A stretch of DNA of 64,000 nt, taken from positions 1 to 64,000 of the forward strand of contig JBBQSD010000012.1 of the NCBI GenBank assembly GCA_038214135.1, given 5' to 3'. The translations under genes were made by a program, and so were the position numbers. Shown here in pieces: positions 52,410 through 61,028 of this stretch. Below the pieces are notes generated by a model. The model did not search any database. It had not been told where the DNA came from and was given only the letters and a program-made list of their open reading frames with translations. Origin of the DNA: JANLSE01 sp038214135. Its GTDB lineage: Bacteria > Chloroflexota > Chloroflexia > Chloroflexales > Roseiflexaceae. Each line of letters opens with the position of its first letter. The stretch's first letter is position 1.

Positions 52410-54590
52410 ATGCTGACTGCGCTTGATACACGTCGGTTTCAACGGATTATTACCGTATTAGTCGTGCTCCCTCTACTCGTCATGCTGCTCTTGATTGGCG
52501 GATTGCTTGCCCAAACCCAGGCGATCCTCAACGCAACCGGGTGGGTCGATCACACCGATATCGTTATTGGGCAGGCCCACCAGGTCCAAAGCCTGTTTGT
52601 TGATATGGAAACTGGCGTGCGTGGCTACTTGTTGACGGGAGATGCTGTTTTTCTTGAGCCATACACTCGTGCGCGCAGCGCGAGCGATACAGCCATAGAT
52701 GCTCTCGCACAGCTTATTCAAGATAATCGAGCGCAGGAACACCAACTCCAACTCATCCGCGTCTCTGCACTCACCTGGCATACGAATGCCAAGGAACTGC
52801 TTGCGCTGCGCGATTCGGGCGGGGCGTATCAGGCATTTGATATCAATCTGCGCGCCAAGCAAGGGATGGATACGCTCCGTAGCCAGATGGAAACGTTTAT
52901 CGCCACCGAAATAGAACTCCGTGACACACGCATTCATGCTGTTCAAAGCACAACCCAGCTGATTATCGCGAGCAGTATTGGGGTGCTGATCGTGCTTGGC
53001 GGTCTTCTGGCCGTGTTTGGTCGCCGCCAGGTGATCAATGTCGCACGGATCTATCAGGAAGCACTCACGATTGCCACGACCCAGGCTGCGGCGCTCCAGG
53101 CTAGCGAAGAGCGCTGGCGTATCACTCTGGCAAGCTTGGGCGATGCTGTGATCGCCACTGATCCACAGGGCCGAGTGGCGTTTCTTAACGAAATGGCCGA
53201 AACACTCACCGGTTGGCCAGCAGTTGATGCGATTGGGCAGGATATTGAGACGGTCTTTCCAATCATCAATGAATATACGCGCCAGACAGTAGAGAACCCG
53301 GTTGTTCGCACCCTGCGTGAGGGCCGCATCGTTGGATTGGCGAATCATACGCTGCTGATTGCCCGTGATGGCAGCGAATATCCAATTGACGATAGTAGCG
53401 CGCCGATCCGCGATAGTAATCAGATGATCATTGGTGCTGTGCTGGTGTTTCGCAATATCCGTGAGACAAAGCAAGCAGAAGATGCATTGCGGCAAAGCGA
53501 GGAGCGCCTGCGGCTTGCGCTGCGTGGCTCCCCGATCACCGTCTATGCACAGGATACGGATCTGCGCTATACCTGGCTGTACAACCCAGCACCAGGCTAT
53601 GATGCAAACGATGCGATTGGTAAGTTCGATACCGATATTGCTGCTCCAGAGGATGCCGCCCGTTTGATAGCGCTCAAACAGCAGGTGCTCCAAACAGCGA
53701 ATGGCCTCCACGAAGAGGTTCGTGTGCGTGGGATGGCCGGCGAACTCTATTTTGATATGACGATTGAGCCGCTGCGTGATGCATCTGGTGCTGTTATTGG
53801 CGTGACAGGTGCAGCCCACGATATCACGGCCCACAAACAGGCAGAAGAAGAACGCAAGCAACTACTCATTCGTGAACAAGCGGCCCGCGCCGAAGCACAA
53901 GAGGCAGTCCGAATGCGTGATATGTTCTTCTCAGTTGCTTCGCATGAACTCAAAACACCACTGACATCACTGCAGGGTAATATCCACCTGATCCAACGGC
54001 GCATCGCCCGCGATGGTATCCTTACTGAACGTGACCAACGGGCGTTTGCGGTGGTTGGTGCACAGGCACAGCGCCTGAACCGGATGATCGATGCTCTGCT
54101 GGATGTGACTCGCCTGGAAACGGGGCAACTGAGCCTCGCCTCCACAACGCTCGATCTCCGTGTACTTGTGTACCAGGCTGTTTCAGAAATTGAACCAAAT
54201 CTTACGAATCATACGATCATCTACACGGCACCCGAACAAGCACTGATGATTATGGGCGATGCGCTACGCCTCGAACAGGTGCTGCAAAACCTGATTCAGA
54301 ACGCAGTGAAGTATAGCCCGAATGGCGGCTTGGTCAATGTGTCTGTCCGGCAGGAGGATGCATATGCGTGTGTGGATGTTGTTGATCAAGGGATTGGCAT
54401 TCCACAGGCGTCGCAGGCACACTTATTTACCCGCTTCTATCGGGCAAGCAATGTGGACACTCAAGAAATCAGGGGCCTGGGCATTGGTCTGTATGTGGTC
54501 AAAGAGATTGTAACGCTGCATGGCGGCACAATTATGGTCACAAGCCAGGAAGGCGTCGGAAGCACATTTACCCTGCGCCTGCCCATATGA
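52410..54590 (+). CDS. membrane sensor histidine kinase (CHASE3-PAS-PAS-HisKA-HATPase)
   Basis: 726 residues. Transmembrane helices at about 12-38 and 184-205 enclose a CHASE3-like sensor domain with the VRGYLLTGD motif. Two PAS domains follow (GDAVIATDPQGRVAFLNEMA; then the second ending RDASGAVIGVTGAAHDITAHK), then HisKA (SVASHELKTPLTSLQGN), N-box NLIQNAVKYS, DQGIGIP and GLGIGLYVV. No receiver domain. GAGG six bases before the ATG at 52410 favours it over the GTG at 52398. No response regulator gene is adjacent. Confidence 0.92.
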   Translation: MLTALDTRRFQRIITVLVVLPLLVMLLLIGGLLAQTQAILNATGWVDHTDIVIGQAHQVQSLFVDMETGVRGYLLTGDAVFLEPYTRARSASDTAIDALAQLIQDNRAQEHQLQLIRVSALTWHTNAKELLALRDSGGAYQAFDINLRAKQGMDTLRSQMETFIATEIELRDTRIHAVQSTTQLIIASSIGVLIVLGGLLAVFGRRQVINVARIYQEALTIATTQAAALQASEERWRITLASLGDAVIATDPQGRVAFLNEMAETLTGWPAVDAIGQDIETVFPIINEYTRQTVENPVVRTLREGRIVGLANHTLLIARDGSEYPIDDSSAPIRDSNQMIIGAVLVFRNIRETKQAEDALRQSEERLRLALRGSPITVYAQDTDLRYTWLYNPAPGYDANDAIGKFDTDIAAPEDAARLIALKQQVLQTANGLHEEVRVRGMAGELYFDMTIEPLRDASGAVIGVTGAAHDITAHKQAEEERKQLLIREQAARAEAQEAVRMRDMFFSVASHELKTPLTSLQGNIHLIQRRIARDGILTERDQRAFAVVGAQAQRLNRMIDALLDVTRLETGQLSLASTTLDLRVLVYQAVSEIEPNLTNHTIIYTAPEQALMIMGDALRLEQVLQNLIQNAVKYSPNGGLVNVSVRQEDAYACVDVVDQGIGIPQASQAHLFTRFYRASNVDTQEIRGLGIGLYVVKEIVTLHGGTIMVTSQEGVGSTFTLRLPI

Positions 54591-54599
54591 TAGTGAAAG

Positions 54600-54803
54600 G
54601 TGCAAACGATGCCCATGAATGCTACGTTCAAGAGCGCGTTTGGGCATGGCGGCAATGGTGGCTCACTAGGCTATGCCGATCCTGTACGCAAACTGAGCGT
54701 TGGCTTGACCAAAAATCGTATGAACTGGCCGCAGCCGAGGAACAGCGCGGCATATATCATCACCGAAGCGATTCGGGAATATCTGGATCAGGCAAAGCCA
54801 TAA
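54600..54803 (+). pseudogene. remnant of a beta-lactamase-like serine hydrolase
   Basis: 67 codons read MNATFKSAFGHGGNGGSLGY followed by ADPVRKLSVGLTKNRM and a helix AAYIITEAIREYLDQ. GHGGxGGS-x-G-x-ADP is the third active-site motif (KTG/HGG box) and C-terminal end of class C beta-lactamase/EstB-type hydrolases. The SxxK and YxN parts are missing. Confidence 0.65.
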
Positions 54804-54828
54804 AACGAATCTCATGAACAATCTTCCA

Positions 54829-55005
54829 ACGGTGTTCTGGTCAATAGCAACACTATCAGTTCGGCGGAGATCCTTGCTGGTGCGCTCAAAGAGGCTATGT
54901 TGCAGTAGCGTGCTTATGACGTACTTCTTGCTCCATCCTACATAGGCATTGTTGCAGATGATCAGGATGATCACGAGAAGGGAGGTGCTATGCCAACAAT
55001 GCCTT
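54829..55005 (+). pseudogene. remnant of an S41-type protease
   Basis: Reading GVLVNSNTISSAEILAGALK EAMLQ, then an in-frame TAG, then RAYDVLLAPSYIGIVADDQD to a stop at about 55005. VLVNxxTxSxAEILAGAL is the catalytic-Ser region of C-terminal processing proteases (S41). No start and an internal stop mark it as decayed. Confidence 0.5.
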
Positions 55006-55140
55006 AGGAGTGTTTGAAGGTAGCTAAAATTAAAGACGCTGGTACACTTGGGCCGAAATAACCATCGGGTTTTGTGTTATCCTGAGCGGAAGTGCTAAAC
55101 CAAAGGGTACTCCGGCCAAAGATCTGGCAGAGCGCATCAG

Positions 55141-55185
55141 GATGCGAGATGCTTGGCCCAAAGGGCACCCCCGCTCAGCATGAAA
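55141..55185. repeat. left copy of an inverted repeat pair
   Basis: A 45-base sequence starting GATGCGAGATGCTTGGCCCA is found in inverted orientation at 57517-57560 with about five differences. The pair encloses the DUF4058 gene, methyltransferase stump and HNH endonuclease gene. Confidence 0.75.
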
Positions 55186-55213
55186 TACGTTGGTGGACTT
55201 CCGCGATTATGTA

Positions 55214-56002
55214 CTAGCTACGCAGCCCGCACTCGCGCAGAAAGGCATCGAGCCAGGTGGCATCGTCGGTCGAGAGTTCAGGCGGGGGCGGCGGCTCACG
55301 ATAATCGATCTCCAGGTCGTAGCGGGCGCGGCGGTAGGCTTCATGGATGGCAGCCCCCAAATCGAGCGTGATCGGTGGATCGGGGTAGAGCAGTGGCACT
55401 GGCACTAGTTTGATCGGCTCGCGCAGCGAGAGCGGCCAGATCTCGATCATTGGGCGGCGCTGTACGCGGCTGAGGAAGATGAAATAGGGCGCAGCCGGGA
55501 GCGGGCGGGCGACCTGTGGGCGGATGCCTGCACGCAGCAGATCGATCTCGATCAAGTTGGCGGTGCTAGTGAAGATCTCCTGGCGCTTCTTCTCATAGCC
55601 GTCGGCACCATCAAGGCCAGCGCGCTTGTTGGCTGGCGAAAGCAACTCAATTGCCGTTACCAATAACTGGTCACGCACTGTGCGGATCTCGATCCGGGCA
55701 TACTCGACTGGCACGGTCATGACGGCGGGCAGGGTGAGCGGCGCGACCTCGACCGCAAGCGCTGTGGAATTGCCGATCCCACTGGGCTCGCGCTCAACAA
55801 TTGCCACATCGGGCACAATTCGGCGCACTGGTGTGATCTCAATGCTCTCGAAGACAGCGTAGGGCGTAATGACCGCTCGGTAGCCAGATGTGAGTTTTCC
55901 CTGGAGTTGATCACCAATACTCGAAATCAGTCGGTGATGTATGTCCGGCCATAGACTCGGTGCTTCAAGATAGGGATCCATTCCCGAAAATGGTGTTTTC
56001 AT
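55214..56002 (-). CDS. DUF4058 family protein
   Basis: 262 residues. The start KTPFSGMDPYLEAPSLWPDIHHRLI (in parts) is the hallmark of DUF4058, found mainly in cyanobacteria and Chloroflexota. Other blocks are VPDVAIVER, IEIRTVRDQLLVTAIELLSP, NKR and the IDLLRAG strand, a layout reminiscent of the Uma2/PD-(D/E)XK-like fold; nuclease activity is only a guess. The frame continues to 56092, but GGAGGGAGG before the ATG at 56002 decides the start. Confidence 0.85.
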   Translation of the reverse strand: MKTPFSGMDPYLEAPSLWPDIHHRLISSIGDQLQGKLTSGYRAVITPYAVFESIEITPVRRIVPDVAIVEREPSGIGNSTALAVEVAPLTLPAVMTVPVEYARIEIRTVRDQLLVTAIELLSPANKRAGLDGADGYEKKRQEIFTSTANLIEIDLLRAGIRPQVARPLPAAPYFIFLSRVQRRPMIEIWPLSLREPIKLVPVPLLYPDPPITLDLGAAIHEAYRRARYDLEIDYREPPPPPELSTDDATWLDAFLRECGLRS

Positions 56003-56281
56003 CAGCGTTGCCTCCCTCCTGCATCGTGTAGGCCATGATAGCACAAATCGATAGTGATTCCCTGCGAGCCAGCAGCCGATCCGTGCGCACAACCGAACCG
56101 AATGAACTGGTTCTGGTAACGGAGCGCCTAGCTACTACGGGTGCTGTTTTGTTAGCAGCGTTGGACGCGTGGATGTACGAATTGTTAGCCTGAACTCTTG
56201 TGTCGCTGCCCAACAGGCCCTATAATCAGTCAAAACAATCAGATTTACACATAGGCCAGTAGTGGTATCGAGGATCTAATC

Positions 56282-56392
56282 GTGAAAAATAGTAATGCCT
56301 ATCCCGTCATTGATTTATTTGCTGGGCCAGGGGGGCTTGGCGAAGGATTCGCGTCCATTCGCCAGTTCAAAAACTGTTATCACCGGATATGA
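56282..56392 (+). pseudogene. truncated DNA (cytosine-5) methyltransferase
   Basis: A 36-codon frame from GTG reads YPVIDLFAGPGGLGEGFASI and stops after 16 more residues. DLFAGPGGLGEGF is motif I (SAM binding) of C5-cytosine methyltransferases at its usual N-terminal place. The catalytic PCQ motif IV and everything else are gone, probably by internal deletion. The endonuclease gene begins four bases after its stop, as in type II restriction-modification operons. Confidence 0.8.
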
Positions 56393-56395
56393 GTT

Positions 56396-57175
56396 ATGGC
56401 TCGACGTAATTGGCAAAGAGAAGAATTATTATTGGCGCTGAATTTGTATTGTCGGCTACCATTTGGACAATATCACAGTCATAACCTTGAGATAATAAAA
56501 CTTGCCGGGTTTATTGGCCGGACTTCTAATGCAGTGGCGATGAAGTTATCGAATTTTGCATCGTTTGATCCATATCATCAATCGCGTGGTATCAAAGGGC
56601 TACAAAATGTTAGCCAAGCTGATCATGATATATGGAACGAATTCACCTCAAATTGGGATGATTTAGCCATCGAGAGTGAAATTATCTATGCTCAGTTATT
56701 GGGTGAAGTTGACGTAATGAAGACAACTGAATCCGCAGTCAATAACGAGACCTTGCATTTCTCTGGATCGACAGAGATCGAACGCCAAGTCAAGGTTAGG
56801 CTAGGGCAGAGTTTTTTCCGCAAAGTGATTCTTACAAGTTATAGAAGTAAATGTTGTGTTTGCGGAATGCCTATACCGGAATTGTTAATTGCAAGCCACA
56901 TTGTACCTTGGCGGGATGATGAGCACTTACGGGTAAACCCTCACAATGGGCTGTGTCTTTGTGCTCTGCATGATAAGGGGTTTGATCGCGGCTTTTTTAC
57001 TTTTGGGGAGGATTATAAAATTGTGATTGGAAAAACGATACGTCAGTACCTCCCCAATTCAGTGGTGCATAACGGATTTTCAATTTATGAAGGTCAGAGG
57101 ATTACGCTCCCTGATAAATTCATTCCCGATCAGCGCTTTTTAATGATTCACCGCGCCAATTACTTTCTTGGATGA
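56396..57175 (+). CDS. HNH restriction-type endonuclease
   Basis: 259 residues, distinctly AT-richer than its neighbours. The N-terminal half (REELLLALNLYCRLPFGQYH, GRTSNAVAMKLSNFASFDP) is the DNA-recognition part common to HNH restriction enzymes. The C-terminal HNH nuclease has zinc-knuckle CCVCG, IASHIVPWRDDEHLRVNPHN and GLCLCALHDKGFD with the His, Asn, His set. Intact, while its cognate methyltransferase in front is only a stump. Likely acquired by transfer. Confidence 0.88.
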   Translation: MARRNWQREELLLALNLYCRLPFGQYHSHNLEIIKLAGFIGRTSNAVAMKLSNFASFDPYHQSRGIKGLQNVSQADHDIWNEFTSNWDDLAIESEIIYAQLLGEVDVMKTTESAVNNETLHFSGSTEIERQVKVRLGQSFFRKVILTSYRSKCCVCGMPIPELLIASHIVPWRDDEHLRVNPHNGLCLCALHDKGFDRGFFTFGEDYKIVIGKTIRQYLPNSVVHNGFSIYEGQRITLPDKFIPDQRFLMIHRANYFLG

Positions 57176-57945
57176 TTCACTTATTCAGATTTAAGCGGCT
57201 AGCGAACTTCTCTAAATTACTCACCGATCACACCAATTTATTCAAGCTTTCCAGCGACACCGTATCCTTCAAGCGCTGGCTCAGCGTCAAGACATTTGGG
57301 GAGACGTATGAATCTAAGCCCTGACCTTATAACTCTGCCCTACCCAAGATTTACCCACCATAAAACCAACTAAACTCATTGCACGATGGGATCTCCACCA
57401 CAGCAGCGCTGGACGGACGCAGCGCGCTGCGCCCCGACGATCCCATCGCCGTCGCCGGATGGGCTGTTCACCATGCGATCAGTTTAGTACACAATGGCGG
57501 AAGTTTATCCAGGGTTTGTCATGCTGAACTGGGGTGCTCTTTGGGCCTAGCATCTCGCATTGTCATGCGATCCGCCAGACCCTTCGCGTTGCTCAGGGTG
57601 AGATGCAAACCATAATGTAGTTACGCGAAGCTGTACTAGCTGTTCCCTGTTTGGCGCGAGGCATGATCGCTAACCAATGAAGGAGTACCAACCTTCCTTG
57701 CGGTTGCAGGACGCAGTGCCTGCTTGATACCATTTGGGTCTGACACCACAACCGTTTCGCCCGGTTCCTGGTATAGTTACCATACAGTGTTGTACGATAA
57801 ACAATAAGACTCTGCCATTAATTGGCGTTTTCGCAAGAATGCTTACAGATTTGCTGCTATTGTGTGTTATTGAGTACCCAATTATTGGTTATACTATTAC
57901 AGATTACAAAAGGATTACAGTGAGAGTAACAAGTGAGAGTAACAT
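57176..57945. other. 770-bp intergenic region, no gene seen
   Basis: It contains a CGATGGGATC (57384-57393)/GATCCCATCG (57439-57448) hairpin around a CGCAGCGCGCTGCG palindrome, and the right inverted-repeat copy at 57517-57560. Just before the next gene GTGAGAGTAACA occurs twice. Open frames here lack any motif and were not accepted. Confidence 0.5.
57517..57560. repeat. right copy of an inverted repeat pair
   Basis: GTCATGCTGAACTGGGGTGC and the following bases to CATCTCGCAT are the inverted counterpart of 55141-55185. The same sequence type (TCATGCTGAGC...GCATCTCGC) is, as I recall, a common dispersed repeat, so the pair need not be a mobile element. Confidence 0.75.
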
Positions 57946-58245
57946 ATGGCATCGAATGATTATCAATTATGGTTAGCATCATGGTCGCTGGTTCGTGAGC
58001 AATTAGAAGATCAACTTGCACCACTTGGGAGCAAAGAGATTACAAAATACCTTGATGATCTCGACGCTCATCTTGCGGATATCGCCCGACTGACCTGTGT
58101 GGCTGCTGATGAGTTACTCAAAGCTGAGTGTGTGCAATGCCAACAGCCGCTCAACTTGGCAGAGCTTGCCCAAGGAGTACAACGCTGCCGCTCATGCGCC
58201 AAGGCTAAGAAACATGCAATCTCTGTGATATCACTCACAGCCTAA
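57946..58245 (+). CDS. small protein with zinc-ribbon-like end
   Basis: 99 residues. The first 60 residues are helical (LWLASWSLVREQLEDQLAPL...). The end holds two CxxC pairs 19 residues apart (ECVQCQQPL, RCRSCAKAK), suggesting a zinc ribbon. No family recognised. It is the only plus-strand gene next to the toxin-antitoxin array. Confidence 0.55.
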   Translation: MASNDYQLWLASWSLVREQLEDQLAPLGSKEITKYLDDLDAHLADIARLTCVAADELLKAECVQCQQPLNLAELAQGVQRCRSCAKAKKHAISVISLTA

Positions 58246-58256
58246 TACGTTTCTTC

Positions 58257-58303
58257 GTGGCATGATAAAACATGTTCCACAAACAGCGGAGTCTTCACCT
58301 TCG
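58257..58303 (-). repeat. module-boundary repeat copy 1
   Basis: Contains GTTCCACAAACAGCGGAGTC TTCACCTTCG, matching copies 2 and 3; its left half is decayed (GATAAAACAT in place of CCATAATAAATTATGG). It begins 14 bases beyond the vapC stop codon. Confidence 0.6.
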
Positions 58304-58316
58304 CCTTAGGCACACG

Positions 58317-58766
58317 TTAATGCTGGTTTGGGTTTTCGGTGGCCAGGCCCTCAGCGCGGGCAGCAGCGAGCAAATCGTCATCGGCAGCAATGAACACGAG
58401 GCCAGGCAGAATAGCGGCGGCAGTTAATGCGGCGGCAAGTTGCACCGCATCGTACCCGCGTAAGCGGTGTGCTTGGGTTAGGGTTACGGCACGACTCACC
58501 ACGTTCAAATCGACAGCAATAATCTGATACTCAACATCACAGTGCTGGAGGAGCAATTCGATTGCATCATCACGCTCCCGGCGTGTCGTACCGCCGGTGG
58601 CTCGATGTCGTGCTGCCAATGCCGCAGCAACTTCAACACGCGTAATCTCAGCAACAATAATAACATTGCTAGCAGCAGGGTCGACCACACTTCGTACCCA
58701 CAAAGTGCCAGCTTCTAGCAAATATCGTTTGGCCAATGCACTCGAGTCCAGGTAGAAGAAACTCAT
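58317..58766 (-). CDS. vapC: PIN-domain ribonuclease toxin
   Basis: 149-residue VapC-type toxin. Metal-binding acids: Asp in FFYLDSSALAKRY, Glu in VAEITRVEVAAAL, Asp in LRGYDAVQLAAAL and Asp in FIAADDDLL. It cleaves RNA (tRNA or rRNA in studied cases). Its ATG overlaps the antitoxin stop (ATGA, 58763-58766), so the pair is co-translated. First module of the array reading away from cphA. Confidence 0.9.
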   Translation of the reverse strand: MSFFYLDSSALAKRYLLEAGTLWVRSVVDPAASNVIIVAEITRVEVAAALAARHRATGGTTRRERDDAIELLLQHCDVEYQIIAVDLNVVSRAVTLTQAHRLRGYDAVQLAAALTAAAILPGLVFIAADDDLLAAARAEGLATENPNQH

Positions 58767-59083
58767 TCTTTTGGCCCGCGCATCGCAAGCACAAGTTCGC
58801 TCAACGAAGGGCCTCCGCCTCGCGCCAGTACGGCGCTCACCTCTTCCAGCGTTGCTGTTGAGGCAGCAGCTCGCGCTTTTTCTTCCTTACTCAGCTCGGT
58901 GAGCAACCCCGCAGCGCGTAGCGCCGCAGTTGCACGATCTCGCTCACTCAATGTGGAATTGGTGGCTGATTTCTCAGTCAGCCATTCTTGAACAATGAAC
59001 TCAATGGTTGTGTGCCGTTGCTGCGCAACCGCATTTAAACGTTCATAGACGCTCGTGGGCAGATCAATGGTAATAGTTGTCAT
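58763..59083 (-). CDS. vapB: ribbon-helix-helix antitoxin
   Basis: 106 residues. The first 45 (TTITIDLPTSVYERLNAVAQ and QRHTTIEFIVQEWL) are a ribbon-helix-helix DNA-binding domain; the rest (ERDRATAALRAAGLLTEL... GPSLSELVLAMRG) is the toxin-binding tail. It neutralises VapC and represses the operon. Confidence 0.85.
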   Translation of the reverse strand: MTTITIDLPTSVYERLNAVAQQRHTTIEFIVQEWLTEKSATNSTLSERDRATAALRAAGLLTELSKEEKARAAASTATLEEVSAVLARGGGPSLSELVLAMRGPKE

Positions 59084-59278
59084 TAGTTTATTCCGATCGT
59101 TTCACAAGCGTTAAGCTATCAGCCGTCAGCTTTCAGTAGCCTACTGATGCCATCATATGCTTGTATCCAGTATTATTACGCTTATTGTAGCACTTGCTCC
59201 GTGCGCTAGCTGGATCGCTAGCGGTATAAGGCTGGCGTATTCGATACCCCTACTCGTCCTTCTGCGAATCGCTCGGTT

Positions 59279-59333
59279 GCAGCTTACCATAATAAATGAT
59301 TGTCTTCCACAAGGAGCGGATTCTGCACCTTCG
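59279..59333 (-). repeat. module-boundary repeat copy 2
   Basis: GCTTACCATAATAAATGATT then GTCTTCCACAAGGAGCGGA and CACCTTCG. It ends five bases before the hepT stop codon. Read on the minus strand it encodes WKTIIYYGKLQ, the same residues as the end of cphA. Confidence 0.8.
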
Positions 59334-59338
59334 TTGGA

Positions 59339-59707
59339 CTAGTCAATCTCTCCGGAAGCAATACGCTCCTGGCGAATCACCTCGGCAAGCGGACCCAGGA
59401 GCGCAGGTACATCGTGGGTAGCGGTCTGCCAGAGGATATCGAGATCCACGGTGTCGTATCCGTGAATGAGCCGGTCACGCATTCCTGCAATCAACCGCCA
59501 GGGAATCTCTCGATGCCGATCGCGCACATCCTCCGGCAGGCGCTTCACCGCTTCACCCGCTACTTCCAGCGCGCGTGTGACGGCATAGATAGTTTTGATA
59601 TCATCGTGAAATCCATCCAGATCAAGCCCCTGAAGGAACGCGCCAATGGCGCCAAGCGCGGTGACGATATCATCAAGATAGTCCAAATAAGTCCGTTGCG
59701 AGGTCAT
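59339..59707 (-). CDS. hepT: HEPN-domain toxin of the HepT family
   Basis: 122 residues, DUF86/HepT. The RNase motif R-x4-6-H is in MRDRLIHGYDTVD, with the adjacent Tyr that is AMPylated by MntA in studied systems. EVAGEAVKRLPEDVRDRHREI is the conserved helix. Overlaps mntA by four bases (ATGA), so co-translated. Confidence 0.92.
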   Translation of the reverse strand: MTSQRTYLDYLDDIVTALGAIGAFLQGLDLDGFHDDIKTIYAVTRALEVAGEAVKRLPEDVRDRHREIPWRLIAGMRDRLIHGYDTVDLDILWQTATHDVPALLGPLAEVIRQERIASGEID

Positions 59708-60027
59708 ATGACCACCAACTCATTCAGCACGCGTGCAGCGATCCGTGGCCGGAGCGCACTCTTGACCGCCAGGTCGACCTTGATACCAAGCAGCGCGCCA
59801 AGCTCATCCTCCAGTTGAACTAACGTCAGCAAGCTTGGTGTCTTCGTAAATGATACGAGCAGATCAAGGTCACTATCAGGGCGCTGCTGATTACGTACAT
59901 AGGAGCCAAATACTCCCAACTCATGAATGTGATAGCGCTCAATCAAATGATGACGCAGCGCACGAAGCCGCACGATATAACGCGTTACGGGCCAATCGCG
60001 TTTGAGGTCGACATCTATGACGGTCAT
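59704..60027 (-). CDS. mntA: MNT-type nucleotidyltransferase antitoxin
   Basis: 107 residues. Minimal nucleotidyltransferase with GVFGSYVRNQQRPDSDLDLL (the GS-x10-DxD motif) and a third Asp in KVDLAVKSAL. In characterised HepT/MntA pairs it transfers AMP to the toxin Tyr. GAGGAG precedes the ATG. Confidence 0.92.
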   Translation of the reverse strand: MTVIDVDLKRDWPVTRYIVRLRALRHHLIERYHIHELGVFGSYVRNQQRPDSDLDLLVSFTKTPSLLTLVQLEDELGALLGIKVDLAVKSALRPRIAARVLNELVVI

Positions 60028-60042
60028 CGGACTCTACTCCTC

Positions 60043-60174
60043 TCACTGGTTTGTCGCCATCGAGACCGCCACGACGTGCGATCTTCGGCTGACCTCAGTG
60101 TAGTCAAGCGTGTCGCGATTCTCGATAAAGACCAGTAGCTTCTCACCGGTGTGCCAGATATACTTGCTAAGCAT
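60043..60174 (-). pseudogene. small gene or gene remnant upstream of mntA
   Basis: 43 codons from an ATG at 60174 (open a few codons further): YIWHTGEKLLVFIENRDTLD followed by YTEVSRRSHVVAVSMATNQ. It reads as protein and ends 15 bases before mntA, but has no ribosome site and no known family. It may be the tail of a lost gene in this module. Confidence 0.45.
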
Positions 60175-60356
60175 CAGCGACTGCCGCAACACCAACGCAG
60201 TTCAGACAATCTGTGCTCGCAGTCGGTGCGCTTGGCTACTCAACGTGCACTATTATGTGTGGATTCTACCATACGATCTATCGGCAGGGATAGTTGAGAA
60301 GAGAGCTGTTTACCATCATGACCAACCTTGTGACCCACGTTACTCCAAATTGCCCT

Positions 60357-60411
60357 GTGGCTTACCATAATAGATTATGGTCTTCCAGAAAGCGCGGAGT
60401 CTTCACCTTCG
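60357..60411 (-). repeat. module-boundary repeat copy 3
   Basis: GCTTACCATAATAGATTATG followed by GTCTTCCAGAAAGCGCGGAG and TCTTCACCTTCG. Minus-strand translation WKTIIYYGKPQ. A separate AGGAGTT/AACTCCT hairpin lies further on at 60560-60599. Confidence 0.85.
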
Positions 60412-60620
60412 GCTTCTTAGCATGACTTTATCTATTTTCGTTCAACAAAGGTACTATAATCAAGCGCAAAGCGTTTGAGTGCAGAACGCGCAACGATTCG
60501 GCATTGCCATGCTCTACGCCGAATCAGGTGGCGCGATCGATCAGACCACCTCTATAGGGGTTAGGAGTTGATCAGAATGCGACGTCCTGAACTCCTGACT
60601 CCTCCTAGAAACAGAAGCGG
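60412..60620. repeat. region between repeat copy 3 and the HEPN gene
   Basis: GTTAGGAGTT (60560-60569) pairs with AACTCCTGAC (60590-60599). No gene. Confidence 0.5.
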
Positions 60621-61028
60621 CTATGGATTATTTGGATGGAGCGCCTGCGGAACCAGCGCTAAAATAACTGTGCGAACTTGGTTAGCGATTGCCATCGCTT
60701 CCAATGCTGTTGCCTGATCTGGCCAAAATGCTGCATCATAGCGAAGTTGCACTGCATAGGGCGTGAGTATCGTAACATCGCAGAGACCAAGATCAAATGC
60801 TGGATTTGCTGTTTTGCATATAAGTTCAAGCTGTTCCAGGTTATGCGTAAATGGAAAAGGCTGCTGAAGAAAGGAGAGATACCCTTTCAGGTATTTCTCG
60901 GCAGCCTGTTGCGCATGAAAGCAGGCAGTATCATATGGCCCATTCGAATGGGCAACTAACTCAGCCGTGCCAAGATCACTATTCCCCTTTGTGAACCAAC
61001 CGCGAATAAGATCAGCGTACGTGCTCAT
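60621..61028 (-). CDS. HEPN-domain protein
   Basis: 135 residues. Helical HEPN fold: WFTKGNSDLGTAELVAHSNG, then YDTACFHAQQAAEKYLKGYL and FTHNLEQLELICK, the pattern of the larger HEPN group paired with nucleotidyltransferases (COG2250). The frame extends to 61091; the ATG at 61028, overlapping the partner gene by 17 bases, is preferred. Probable toxin, or part of a nucleotide-signalling pair. Confidence 0.85.
   Translation of the reverse strand: MSTYADLIRGWFTKGNSDLGTAELVAHSNGPYDTACFHAQQAAEKYLKGYLSFLQQPFPFTHNLEQLELICKTANPAFDLGLCDVTILTPYAVQLRYDAAFWPDQATALEAMAIANQVRTVILALVPQALHPNNP

Noticed and set aside
52473..53861. 462-codon minus-strand frame
   Set aside because: Antisense to the CHASE3/PAS histidine kinase with intact domains; no motifs of its own.
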